Below are positions 22,192 through 32,458 of a DNA stretch of 64,000 nucleotides, one piece after another. Numbering within the stretch: the stretch's first letter is position 1; each line of letters begins with the position of its first letter. The stretch is from Podospora pseudocomata (Eukaryota; Ascomycota; Sordariomycetes; Sordariales; Podosporaceae). The position numbers and the translations under genes are program-made. Under the pieces are notes generated by a model that saw only the letters and a program-made list of their open reading frames with translations, did not search any database and had not been told where the DNA came from. Where the stretch lies: the NCBI RefSeq assembly GCF_035222375.1, contig NW_026946366.1, positions 1,178,001-1,242,000 on the forward strand, given 5' to 3'.

Positions 22192-23126
22192 TTTTATTTC
22201 GAAAAAAAATCGAAATTCATTTTTTAAATAATGAAAATTATTAGAGAGGCTGAGCAATTAATGGGAGAGTTGGTGGAATTTCCAGAGACCAGAATTCAAG
22301 ATTTAATGTGAGGCTGGAGGAAGAGAAGGTGAAGATTGAGCCTTGAAACTTGGAATATTTACAATATCCAACTATGCATCAACTTCCCTCTTGCCGCCGC
22401 TGCCATGCCGGACAGTAGGATTCCGTGACGTGACATGAGTTGGGAAATAACCACCCAACCGGTCACTTACCTTTAACTGAGATATTCTAAGTGTAATATG
22501 CGCATATGCTAGTTGAAGCGGAAGGGGTGATTTCCTTGATTCTTTTGTGGTACTATTATTACAACTGGTGTCTTTTCTTAACCCTGTTAATGGCCCTCGA
22601 GGACCTCACAAGGCTGTGATTGTTTCGTCCCGGTGCCACGCGTGCCGTGAGGTCCGTCGCGCTGGAGTGCATACGCCCATCCCACCGATTCCTTTGTTGG
22701 TTTTCTCGCTGTTCATGCAGCTGACCAACCAATTCGCGGTCCAAAACACGTCGTGGTAGTGGTGTGGAAGCGCAACCCAAGAAGCGGGTAATTGGCCATG
22801 GACGCATGAGAGTCCACGCAGCTGAAGACATGGTGGGGAGCTGACACTCGTGTGGCTGCGGCTGCGTTTGCTGCCCAGGACGCCTTCGCGCCCAGCCCGC
22901 GGGCTAAATGCTGAACAGTTACTCTTTCTCAGTTATCCTTGCGGTTCTTGTTCTTGCAATTAAATCCTGATGCCTTTCCCTCGGGCGACGCTAGGCATTT
23001 GATGCTCCCTGGTCCAATCCGTAGCCGTCGAACCTCCACAGAATCCCGCGATCGAACGAACCGACGCAGCTGATTGACATCCAAATCCGCAGTCGTACTC
23101 GAAAACGCCCAGCCGATTATCTCACA
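22192..23126. other. Intergenic region upstream of the ankyrin NLR
   Basis: 935 bp without a recognised gene. It includes AT-rich low-complexity sequence (22192-22250) with the short inverted repeat ATTTCGA..TCGAAAT. Confidence 0.5.
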
Positions 23127-26100
23127 ATGGATGCCCAGGCAGCTACCGAGCCCAGAACTCATAGCGACTACACTGTGGGATGGGTCTGCGCTCTGCCCAA
23201 AGAACAAACCGCGGCGACAGCTATGCTAGATCACAGGCATGGCGATCTTCCGAAACCACCCAATGATCACAATACGTATACCCTAGGATCCATCGGCAAT
23301 CATAATATCGTCATAGCCTGCCTGCCTAAAGGCGAGATCGGAACAAATTCGGCGGCGACTGTCGCGACCTCGATGGCCAACGCCTTTCCGTCCATTAAGA
23401 TCGGTCTAATGGTTGGCATCGGCGGCGGTATTCCACCCAAGGTTCGGCTTGGCGATGTTGTGATCAGCTCACCAGTGGGCCAGTATCCTGGGGTGGTTCA
23501 GTGGGACTTGGGCAAGGCGAAAGAAGGGGGCAAGTTCGAGCGGACTGGGTCGCTAAACAACCCACCTGCCTCGCTCCGCACTGCCTTAACGAAACTGGAG
23601 ACCGAACATGAAATGAGCGGATCTAAGATACCTCAGTATCTAGAGGATCTAAAAAACAAATGGCCAAACCTGGCGCTGAAGTACGCCAGCTGTGATCACC
23701 TTAAGGACCCTTTGGACGTACTGGACGATCCAGTTCGCAGCCGCAGAGGGCGAATCATATTCTTGGTACAACTTTGGGAGACAATCCTGGCCATTCTCAG
23801 GGTTTTCCTGGGCTGTTGGGCCCTTGCTTCCATGGGGTCTGGGGCCGAGCAAGTGGCGGGCACCACGGTGAACACTGCGGGTGATCGAGATGGCGGGAAG
23901 CTGCGAAATATACGTGTGCATTACGGTCTGATCGCATCTGGTAACCAGGTCATTAAAGACGCTACGTTCCGAGATAGGCTTGACGAGGAGTTTGGTGGCC
24001 ATGTTCTCTGCGTCGAAATGGAAGCGGCGGGACTAATGAACAACTTCCCATGCATTGTCATCCGAGGCATCTGTGATTACGCAGATTCGCACAAGAATAA
24101 AGATTGGCAGGAGCACGCGGCGGCCGTGGCTGCAGCATTTGCGAAGGAGCTTTTGCAATATGTGCAGCCAAGTGCGGTTGTCGGAGAGCGTCCGGTGAAG
24201 GATATATTGGAGCAGACGCTAAAGCAGGGTTAGTAATTCTCCGGTCGGGGCCATTGCACATCTTTTAACAATAGATGTAGTTCACAAAGAGACATCCGCA
24301 ACTCGAGAAGACGTCACCCAGATCAAGTCCAAATTGGGGAAAGAGGAAGATAAAGAAGTCCTCGACTGGCTCACGAAAATCGACTACGGTCCGCAGCAAA
24401 GTGACTACCTTAAGAGACGGCAACCAGGAACCGGGCAATGGCTCCTTGACTCAGAAAAGTTCAAGGGTTGGCTGTCCGCCAGCAATCAGACACTCTTCTG
24501 TCCAGGTATCCCCGGGGCGGGAAAGACGATCTTAACGTCAGTCGTGGTTGACCACCTCGGTTCCAAGTTTCACAACGACCCGAAGATCGGTATCGCATAC
24601 ATTTACTTTAATTTCCAGCGGCAAGACAAGCAGACGATTGATGACTTGCTGGCGAGTGTGCTGAAACAGATAGCCGAGAGCCAACCCTCTGTTCCAGGAA
24701 GCGTCAAAGATCTCTTTGACAAGCATAAGACCAAGCGGACGCGGCCATTACTTGACGAAACCTTGAGAGTTCTCCAGTCCGTGGCGGCGACGTGTTCGAG
24801 AGTCTTTATCGTTGTTGATGCACTTGACGAATGCCAAACATCCGAGAGCTGCCGGAAGAGGTTTCTCTCCGAGCTTTTCAACCTGCAGAAAATGCATGGA
24901 ATAAATATCTTTGCGACATCAAGGTCTATCACGGAGATTGTTGATCGCTTCAAAACCAGCATATCACTGGAGATCCGTGCAAGTACCGCCGATGTGGCAC
25001 AATATCTGGAAGGTCATATATCGCAGTTACCATCTTTCGTCCAGCAGAACCGGCGGCTGCGAGAAGAGATTACGGCGGGGATCTCAGAAGCCGTCGATGG
25101 AATGTATGTACAGAACTGTAGGGAAGAGCAGCAAAGACACTGACAGTTGCAGGTTTCTCTTGGCACAAATCTATCTTAATTTGCTTTATGACAAGATGAC
25201 ACCGAATGATATACGAAGCACATTGGAAGTCTTCCGGAACCGAGGGCAAGGCCGAGACGAGATCCAGAAGGTCGGGGCGCTGACCAGTGCGTACAACCAA
25301 GCAATGATGAGAATTGATGGGCAGATGCCGGGTTGCAAGAAGCTTGCGATGGAGGTTCTGACATGGATCACGTGCGCGAAGAGACAGCTTACCACGTTAG
25401 AACTCCAGCACGCCCTCGCAACCAAGCCGGGAAAGTCCGAGCTTGACGACGGAGACTTGCCATGCATCGGAGACATGGTCTCTGTATGTGCTGGACTGGT
25501 AACGGTCGATGAAAACAGTGGCATTATCCGGCTGGTTCATTACACAACGCAAGAATATCTTGAGGGGACACGGCCGCGATGGAATCCGAACGCAGAATTG
25601 GCGATCACGACAACCTGCGTTACCTATCTCTCATTCACCGTCTTTGAGACCGGGTTCTGCACAACGAAGCGTAAGTTTGAGGAGCGGTTGCAGTCAAACC
25701 CGCTGTACGATTACGCTGCGCGCAACTGGGGGCATCATGCACGCAAGGCTGCAACATCGAGTCAAGTGGTTATTGACTTTCTTGAGAGTAAAGCTAAGGT
25801 CGAAGCATCAAGTCAGGCGTTGATGGCCACCAACTGGAACCGATCATACCGAAGATACGGTCCAAAAGTTCCAAGGAATATGACGGGACTACATTTATCA
25901 GGATACTTCGGAGTCATCGAGGCCGCAGATGAACTCCTCAGGAGTAGACCCGGTCCAGATCTGAAAGATACCTACAGAAGAACGCCGCTGTGGTATGCTG
26001 CCCAAAACGGGCACGAGGCCGTTGTTAAGAAGCTGCTCGCAGCGGGAGCCGACGTTAATACTAGTACTGCTACCTCTAGTGGCCGGACGGCGCTCCAAGC

Positions 26101-27181
26101 AGCAGCTGGTAGAGGCTATCTCGAGGTGGTCGAGAAGCTGCTTATAGCGGGAGCCGACGTTAATACTACTGTTACTTTTCGTGGCCGGACGGCGCTCCAA
26201 GCAGCAGCTGAAGGAGGCTATCTCGAGGTGGTCGAGAAGCTACTCGCAGCGGGAGCCGACGTTAATGCTGCTGCTGCTATTTGTGATGGCCGGACGGCGC
26301 TCCAAGCAGCTGCTGGAGGAGGCTATCTCGAGGTGGTCGAGAAGCTGCTTATAGCGGGAGCCGATATTAATGCAATCACTACGGGTTCTCTTAATAGCCA
26401 GACGGCGCTCCAAGCAGCAGCTGGAGGGGGCTATCTTAAGGTAGTCGAGAAGCTACTTGTAGCGGGAGCTAACGTTAATGCTATTACTATTACTTTTAAT
26501 GGCCGGACGGCGCTCCAAGCAGCAGCTGGAGGAGGCTATCTTAAGGTAGTCGAGAAGCTGCTCGCAGCGGGAGCCGACGTTAATGCTGCTGCTGCTTCTT
26601 ATGATGGCCAGACAGCGCTCCAAGCAGCAGCTAAAGGAGGCTATCTCGAGGTAGTCGAGAAGCTACTCGTAGCGGGAGCCGACGTTAATGCTGCTGCTGC
26701 TACTTCTGATGGCCGGACAGCGCTCCAAGCAGCTGCTGGAGGAGGCTATCTCGAGGTGGTCGAGAAGCTGCTTATAGCGGGAGCCGATATTAATGCTACT
26801 ACTGTTACTTTTCGTGGCCGGACGGCGCTCCAAGCAGCAGCTGAAGGAGGCTATCTCGAGGTGGTCAAGAAGCTACTCGTAGCGGGAGCCGACGTTAATG
26901 CTGCTGCTGCTGCTTCTGGTGGCCGGACGGCGCTCCAAGCAGCTGCTGGAGGAGGCTATCTCGAGGTGGTCGAGAAGCTGCTTATAGCGGGAGCCGATAT
27001 TAATGCAATCACTACGGGTTCTCTTAATAGCCAGACGGCGCTCCAAGCAGCAGCTGGAGGGGGCTATCTTAAGGTAGTCGAGAAGCTACTTGTAGCGGGA
27101 GCTAACGTTAATGCTATTACTATTACTTTTAATGGCCGGACGGCGCTCAAGCAGCAGCTGGAGGAGGCTATCTTAAGGTAG
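23127..27181 (+). CDS. PNP-NACHT-ankyrin NLR protein (frame ends early in the repeat array)
   Basis: Three exons (23127-24228, 24275-25103, 25153-27181), split by 46- and 49-bp introns, encode 1319 residues. Residues about 15-345 form a nucleoside-phosphorylase-like (PNP_UDP) domain with VGWVCALPKEQTAA, LMVGIGGGIP and a VLCVEMEAAGLMNNFPCIVI segment. Inside it lies a hydrophobic insertion (FLVQLWETILAILRVFLGCW). From about residue 405 comes a NACHT NTPase: Walker A GIPGAGKT near 445-452, Walker B VFIVVDALDE and an ATSR sensor segment. A winged-helix/spacer region with HYTTQEYLEG follows, and then ankyrin repeats from about residue 950. In fungi these proteins act like NLR immune receptors: the repeats sense, NACHT oligomerises and the N-terminal enzyme domain acts. 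The frame is lost near 27147, where one C of GCTCCAAGC is absent, giving 11 stray residues and a stop at 27181. Confidence 0.88.
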
Positions 27182-27550
27182 TCGAGAAGCTGCTCGCAGC
27201 GGGAGCCGACGTTAATGCTGCTGCTGCTTCTTATGATGGCCAGACAGCGCTCCAAGCAGCAGCTAAAGGAGGCTATCTCGAGGTAGTCGAGAAGCTACTC
27301 GTAGCGGGAGCCGACGTTAATGCTGCTGCTGCTACTTCTGATGGCCGGACAGCGCTCCAAGCAGCTGCTGGAGGAGGCTATCTCGAGGTGGTCGAGAAGC
27401 TGCTTATAGCGGGAGCCGATATTAATGCTACTACTGTTACTTTTCGTGGCCGGACGGCGCTCCAAGCAGCAGCTGAAGGAGGCTATCTCGAGGTGGTCAA
27501 GAAGCTACTCGTAGCGGGAGCCGACGTTAATGCTGCTGCTGCTGCTTCTG
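26286..27550 (+). repeat. 633-bp tandem duplication inside the ankyrin array
   Basis: Positions 26286-26918 and 26919-27550 are virtually identical copies of a six-unit block, offset by 633 bp (632 after the one-base loss in the second copy). Distinctive units such as the one reading NAITTGSLNSQTALQ occur at the same place in both copies. The block encodes 211 residues, i.e. six ankyrin units of 35-36. Confidence 0.85.
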
Positions 27551-29109
27551 GTGGCCGGACGGCGCTCCAAGCAGCAGCTGAAGGAGGCTATCTCGAGGTA
27601 GTCGAGAAGCTACTCGCAGCGGGAGCCGACGTTAATGCTGCTGCTGCTTCTTATGATGGGCAGACAGCGCTCCAAGCAGCAGCTAAAGGAGGCTATCTCG
27701 AGATGGTCGAGAAGCTACTCGCAGCGGGAGCCGACGTTAATGCTGCTGCTGCTGCTTCTTATGATGGGCAGACAGCGCTCCAAGCAGCAGCTAAAGGAGG
27801 CCATCTCGAGGTGGTCGAGAAGCTACTGGTAGCGGGAGCCGACGTTAATGTTGCTGTTGCTGCTTCTGGGTACCAGACGGCGCTCCAAGCAGCAGCTGAA
27901 GGAGGCCATCTCGAGGTAGTCGAGAAGCTACTCGTAGCGGGAGCCGACGTTAATACTACTGTTACTATTTCTGGTGGCTGGACGGTGCTCCAAGCAGCAG
28001 CTAAAGAAGGCTTCTTCGAGGTGGACGAGGAGCTATTGATAGTGGAAGGCGATATTAATACTACTACTGCTACTTCTGGTGGCCGGACGGCGCTCCAAGT
28101 AGCAGCTAGAGAAGGCCATCTCGAGGTAGTCGAGAAGCTGCTTGTAGGGGGAGCCGACGTTAATGCTGCTGCTGCTGCTTCTGATGGCCGGACGGCGCTC
28201 CAAGCAGCAGCTGAAGGAGGCCATCTCGAGGTGGTCGAGAAGCTACTCGCAGCGGGAGCCGATATTAATGCTACTGCCGCTACTTCTTGTGGCCGGACGG
28301 CGCTCCAAGCAGCAGCTGGAGGAGGCTATCTTAAGGTAATCAAGAAGTTACTCGCAGCGGGAGCCGACGTTAATGCTGCTGCTGCTACTTCTGGTGGCCG
28401 GACGGCGCTCCAAGCAGCAGCTGAACAAGGCTTCCTCGAGGTGGTCGAGAACCTACTCGTAGCGGGAGCCGACGTTAACACTGCTGCTGCTGCTTCTGAT
28501 GGTCGGACGGCGCTCCAAGCAGCAGCTGGAGGAGGCTATCTCGAGGTAGTCGAGAAGCTACTTGTAGCGGGAGCTAACGTTAATACTGCTGCTGCTTCTT
28601 TTGATAGCCGGACGGCGCTCCAAGCAGCAGCTGAGGAAGGCTTCCTCGAGGTGGTCGAGAAGCTACTCGTAGCGGGAGCCGACGTTAATGCTGCTGCTGC
28701 TGCTTCTGATGGCCGGACGGCGCTCCAAGCAGCAGCTGAAGGAGGCCATCTTGAGGTGGTCGAGAAGCTACTCGCAACGGGAGCCGACGTTAATGCTGCT
28801 GCTGCTGTTTCTGGTGGCCGGACGGCGCTCCAAGCAGCAGCTAAGGAAGGCCTCCTCGAGGTGGTCGAGAAGCTACTTACAGCGGGAGCCGACGTTAATG
28901 CTGCTGCTGCTGCTTCTGATGGCCGGACGGCGCTCCAAGCAGCAGCTGAAGGAGGCCATCTTGAGGTGGTCGAGAAGCTACTCGCAACGGGAGCCGACGT
29001 TAATGCTGCTGCTGCTACTTCTGGTGGCCGGACGGCGCTCCAAGCAGCAGCTGAGGAAGGCTTCTTCGAGGTGGCGAATCGACTCAAGGCAGCCGGCGCA
29101 TTGAGATGA
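27182..29109 (+). pseudogene. Out-of-frame continuation of the ankyrin array
   Basis: From about 27150 to the TGA at 29107-29109 a second frame stays open with about 19 more ankyrin units. The consensus is GRTALQAAAEGGxLEVVEKL followed by LVAGADVNAAAAxSD, 35 residues per unit. The last unit is degenerate (FFEVANRLKAAGALR), as is usual for a capping repeat, so this is the true end of the repeat domain. It is separated from the upstream gene only by the one-base difference near 27147. Whether this is a real mutation, an assembly error in a highly repetitive array, or a population polymorphism cannot be told from sequence. The intact open frame downstream argues that the change is recent or an artefact. 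Confidence 0.75.
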
Positions 29110-29306
29110 CAAGAGTATATATTCATATGTCCTTTGTCGCACAGCTTGTTTCTACACTTTGCAGAAATGCTGATGTCGACTTGAAGTATAGCTCTAATCG
29201 GAGACTTCCGTCGCAGGCTGCTACGAACAGTCAAAAGAGGATCGCTACTAGTCAAATCGATAAAATGATGAACTTCTCCCCACATTCCAAGTCCTTTATA
29301 CTTTTG

Positions 29307-29385
29307 TTATCATTCGTGATACAAGAGGGGTCCGGGGCACGGTGCCAATCTATAATGCTTTCATCTCTTCTACAGTCTTCTAGAT
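29307..29385 (+). repeat. 3'-flank block shared with the WD40 NLR gene
   Basis: Contains CGTGATACAAGAGGGGTCCG and, about 40 bp on, GTCTTCTAGAT. It matches 444-523 after the WD40 NLR gene in both motifs and spacing. It lies about 200 bp beyond the ankyrin stop codon. Confidence 0.5.
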
Positions 29386-30133
29386 TATATTTACGTTAGT
29401 CCGCTCGGATGGCGTTCTCGCTCCGTTTAACAATAGCTACAAGCGGCGTCGCGGGCTGATGCTTTGGATGCACCCCTGTGTAAAATGCGCCCCACGACGT
29501 CACAGGACAACTTTAATAGTATGGTAACTGTTAAAATGCAGCATTTATTCATGGAATTTTACAGCACTTGTTTCTGGAATTCTGCGCCCACATTGTTCCC
29601 AACAGCTCGCCCACAATGCTCTCAACGGCTCGCCCACAAGCGCTCTCAACGGCTCCCAGGACTCCTCACCAGATCTCCAGACAGACTCTTGACCGGACCT
29701 CCGAACAATGAGAGATACGAGAAGCCTCATGAGCGATGCGAGCACCTTATCGGCAACGAGATCATATATCCAAGCCACTGGGGCCACCGAGCGATAGGGA
29801 GCGATAAGTATGATAAGGAAGTTCAGGTGCTCATAAAGAGCCCTCTTCCAATTGCAATGGTTTTCCTGCTTCTTTCTTTCCTTAAGAAATAATAAGTCAA
29901 GTCAGTCAATAAGGTTGATCATTTACAGTATCTTATATATGAGACTACAACATCTCAGTTCACTACTCTCTGTATTTGCAGGTAATACCTGTTGCACTTT
30001 CTTCCTTCGACAACCACGTCGTCGTACTTAGCAGCACAGTTCGAGACTCGCCAAGTTCTTGGGTAATTGCTTCACCCTCCTGAGACCCCTGTAGTTACAG
30101 TGCTCTCAGCGACCCCATTAAAACAGGGTTCAT
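29386..30133. other. Repeat-like AT-rich stretch, unassigned
   Basis: No gene. It contains two tandem copies of a 23-24 bp unit (GCTCGCCCACAATGCTCTCA..) at 29605-29651, a TATA-like TTATATATGAG near 29933, and the general look of an old LTR. Clear ends or duplications were not found. Confidence 0.35.
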
Positions 30134-30491
30134 TGTCAACAACAGGTCGTTCTAACAAAGAGCTACTGAGAGTAGATTGTAGACAAATGAACTTGATTGC
30201 TTGCATGAGGAATCAAATTCCTCGACACGGGGAGCGCCCGGCGCTCCCCCCTATTTATGTGAAGCTATCTACATATGTTTCTGAAGTATCTTTGTACCTT
30301 GCTCAGTGTGCTCAGTGTGCTCAGTGGTCTTGGCGCACTGAGCAGACTGAGCAGACTGAGCAACTCCTAATTGGTTGCTCGGGGGCTTGTGGGTCTTTCC
30401 ATCCCTGGCCCAATGATTGGCTGAGGTGTCCCAGCACCTCAGGTACCACCCAGTGGTTCCTGTACGGGAGTATTACGCTTGTGGCGTAACA
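30134..30491 (-). mobile_element. LTR fossil, copy A (probably Ty1/Copia type)
   Basis: On the minus strand it begins TGTTACGCCACAAGCG and ends TTGACA, 358 bp. It is a close relative of 31328-31675 in inverted orientation. Short CTCAGTGTG/CTGAGCAGA repeats lie inside. No matching target-site duplication was found. The start and length suit a Copia-type LTR, but no coding part is attached, so the family is an inference. It sits directly against a transposase remnant. Confidence 0.6.
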
Positions 30492-30650
30492 CCATCGCCG
30501 ACGCGCTTGTAAGCCTGCACGTCGCGATATTCCAGCCAACTCACGTAATTTGACGGATCTGGAGGAGCAGACGATAGTTCAGTACATCCTTGAGCTATCT
30601 GCACGCGCATTCCCACCTAGATTAAGTGGTGTGGAAGACATGGTGGTTTG
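30492..30650 (+). mobile_element. Pogo/Fot1-like transposase remnant, N-terminal DNA-binding part
   Basis: One frame reads LTDLEEQTIVQYILELSARA followed by FPPRLSGVEDM. This is the CENP-B/HTH region typical of fungal Fot1-type (pogo) Tc1-mariner transposases. The match stops after VEDM, and no catalytic DDE domain follows. LTR copy A abuts it on the left. Confidence 0.55.
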
Positions 30651-31009
30651 GGGTGCGGCTCACAGGCCTGAGGGTTTGAGCAAGGAAGTGGGGCTCTCGG
30701 AGGATTCGGGGGTTCAGGGGTCATGTATATAAGCGGTCTGCTTCGGGCATTCTATTTTAGACAGATCATCGACTTTTGTTTCTTTCGAATTCTGAGCCTT
30801 GCACGCGTGCAGGCAATTCTGGCCCTCTGATCAGGCCATTCCGGTGCTTATTATGTGGCCTGCGAGCCCATAGTGTCTTTTCTTTGTCCTGCGTGAAGTG
30901 CGGCCTGCGAGCGAGCCGCTGTCACGCAGGTGTATCCATTCAGGGACCTGTTAAGGGTATATTTGTGGTGTCTTGGTTGTATTTGTGTGTTTTCTCACCA
31001 TTTCAATGG

Positions 31010-31327
31010 TGTCACAACCTTAACATCGGGAACGGTGGAGCAGTGCAAGGTCACCAACCAATCAGAACAAGGTCGCTGCGATCATGGGCAATAACACTGG
31101 GAAGTGCAGTGATCACGGAAGTACGACCAATAAAGAACCAGAGAAGGATCATAGCGATCATTGTGATCATTGGGAAAGAGCGGAATGATCACCATGATCG
31201 GGGAGAATCACAAGTCTATATATACGGAGGAACTAGATAGCTCGTAGAAAGTTCCGCAGTATGCAATTCAGATTGTATTCACGGTATCTTGTGTTTACAT
31301 TGAGACATCTTGTTGTGCACTGTCTAG
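31010..31327 (+). mobile_element. Possible second LTR fragment, interrupted by LTR copy B
   Basis: Starts TGTCACAACCTTAACA and has a TATA element (CTATATATACGG near 31214) and CA/GATCA-rich low-complexity blocks. A TTGTCACAACC segment recurs at 31698, beyond copy B, which would fit one LTR split by another. No target-site duplication was found. Confidence 0.3.
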
Positions 31328-31675
31328 TGTTACGCCCCAAGCGTAATATTCCCGTACAGGAACCACTGGGTGGTACCCGAGGTGCTGGGACACCTCGGCC
31401 AATCATTGGGCCAGGGATGGAAAGACCCATAAGCCCCCATACGACCAATCAGGAGGTGCTCAGTCTGATCAGTGGCCAAGACCACTGAGCACACTGAGCA
31501 CATTGAGCAAGGTACAAAGATACTTCAGAAACATATGTAGATAGCTTCACATAAATAGGGGGGAGTGCCCAGCGCTCCCCATGTCGAGGAATCTGATTCC
31601 TCATGCAAGCAATCAATTTCATTTGTCTACAATCTACTCTCAGTAGCTCTTTGTTAGAACGACCTGCTGTTGACA
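31328..31675 (+). mobile_element. LTR fossil, copy B (probably Ty1/Copia type)
   Basis: 348 bp starting TGTTACGCCCCAAGCG and ending TGTTGACA. It shares most of its sequence with copy A, including CATATGTAGATAGCTTCACA and the GCGCTCCCC segment. It stands in the opposite orientation to A. Confidence 0.6.
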
Positions 31676-31744
31676 GTGAACCCCATGTCTGAGACGCTTG
31701 TCACAACCTTCGATCATCCTGTCATATTCACCTCTGGCGTACTG

Positions 31745-31929
31745 CCTTGCAGTCTGTATCCATTCCTGGTGCAGGTTGTAACAAGCAGGATGGTGGTGGT
31801 GTAGGGGGGGGTCGTATAAAGCTTCGGTGCTGTGGTGTATGCGGCAAGCCTGGCCATAATATCCGTACGTGCCAGGAGGGTGTAGAAGAGGCTGATTCAG
31901 CTGTTTCTGATGTAATTATAGTAGGTTAA
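31745..31929 (+). mobile_element. Pogo/Fot1-like transposase remnant, C-terminal zinc-knuckle tail
   Basis: One frame reads CCGVCGKPGHNIRTCQEGVE and ends at a TAA (31927-31929). CxxCGxxGHNxRTC followed by an acidic tail is usual at the end of Fot1-type transposases. With the N-terminal piece at 30492 it suggests one old DNA transposon split and largely deleted. A Copia gag zinc knuckle is the alternative reading. The repeated ATCCACTCGCTTGTCCGATC just downstream (31980-32010) may be its terminal repeat. Confidence 0.45.
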
Positions 31930-32458
31930 TAGTATTGTTGTTTTGCAATTGAGGATGGTTGTAATAGGGTAGTAGAAATCGATCCACTCGCTTGTCCGAT
32001 CCGCTCGCTTATCAAATACGCTATTCCTTATGATTTCGGCTTTAGAGATCGGAGTGGTAAATGTCCAGATATACAAAAAGTCATGCTTCATGATCCTTTC
32101 TCCTGAGAGTTTAAAAATACGAGCTCGATGTACCGAAGTACCTATGTTTTTTACCGCCTGTTTTATTTTCGATTTTTGTTTTCTGTCGGCGCTTACATGC
32201 TTCAGGTTCATTGGGAGACTGAGGGGTGTGAATGTAGAAGATAGGGAGAGAAATCCTCCTCAGTTTTTGGCAGTATGTCTTCCGAAATCTGCATCGGATT
32301 TCCCTGGAAATGACAGTCTGGTTGTGGAATATAACCTCGGATTGTATGAAGGGCAAACCGCCGACACGACACCCCGGTCTTTGTCGCTGCCATCTGAATC
32401 CAAGGACCATGAATCGGCTAAAACTAGGTACCTAAGGTATCTCCTTCATAGTAAACAC
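31930..32458. other. Intergenic, between transposon relics and the lectin gene
   Basis: No gene recognised. The first 100 bp may be the terminal part of the pogo-like relic. Confidence 0.4.

Noticed and set aside
23649-24002. 117-residue minus-strand frame in the PNP region, considered as evidence for an intron
   Set aside because: The plus-strand frame is continuous, and no GT..AG pair removes the insertion while keeping both PNP halves in frame convincingly.
26041-29109. CRISPR-like array because of regular 105-bp repeats
   Set aside because: Repeats are coding ankyrin units without spacers, in a eukaryotic gene.
28536-29285. Long minus-strand frame opposite the ankyrin array
   Set aside because: It is the shadow of the repeated GCT/GCC-rich ankyrin codons and shows the same 35-residue period.
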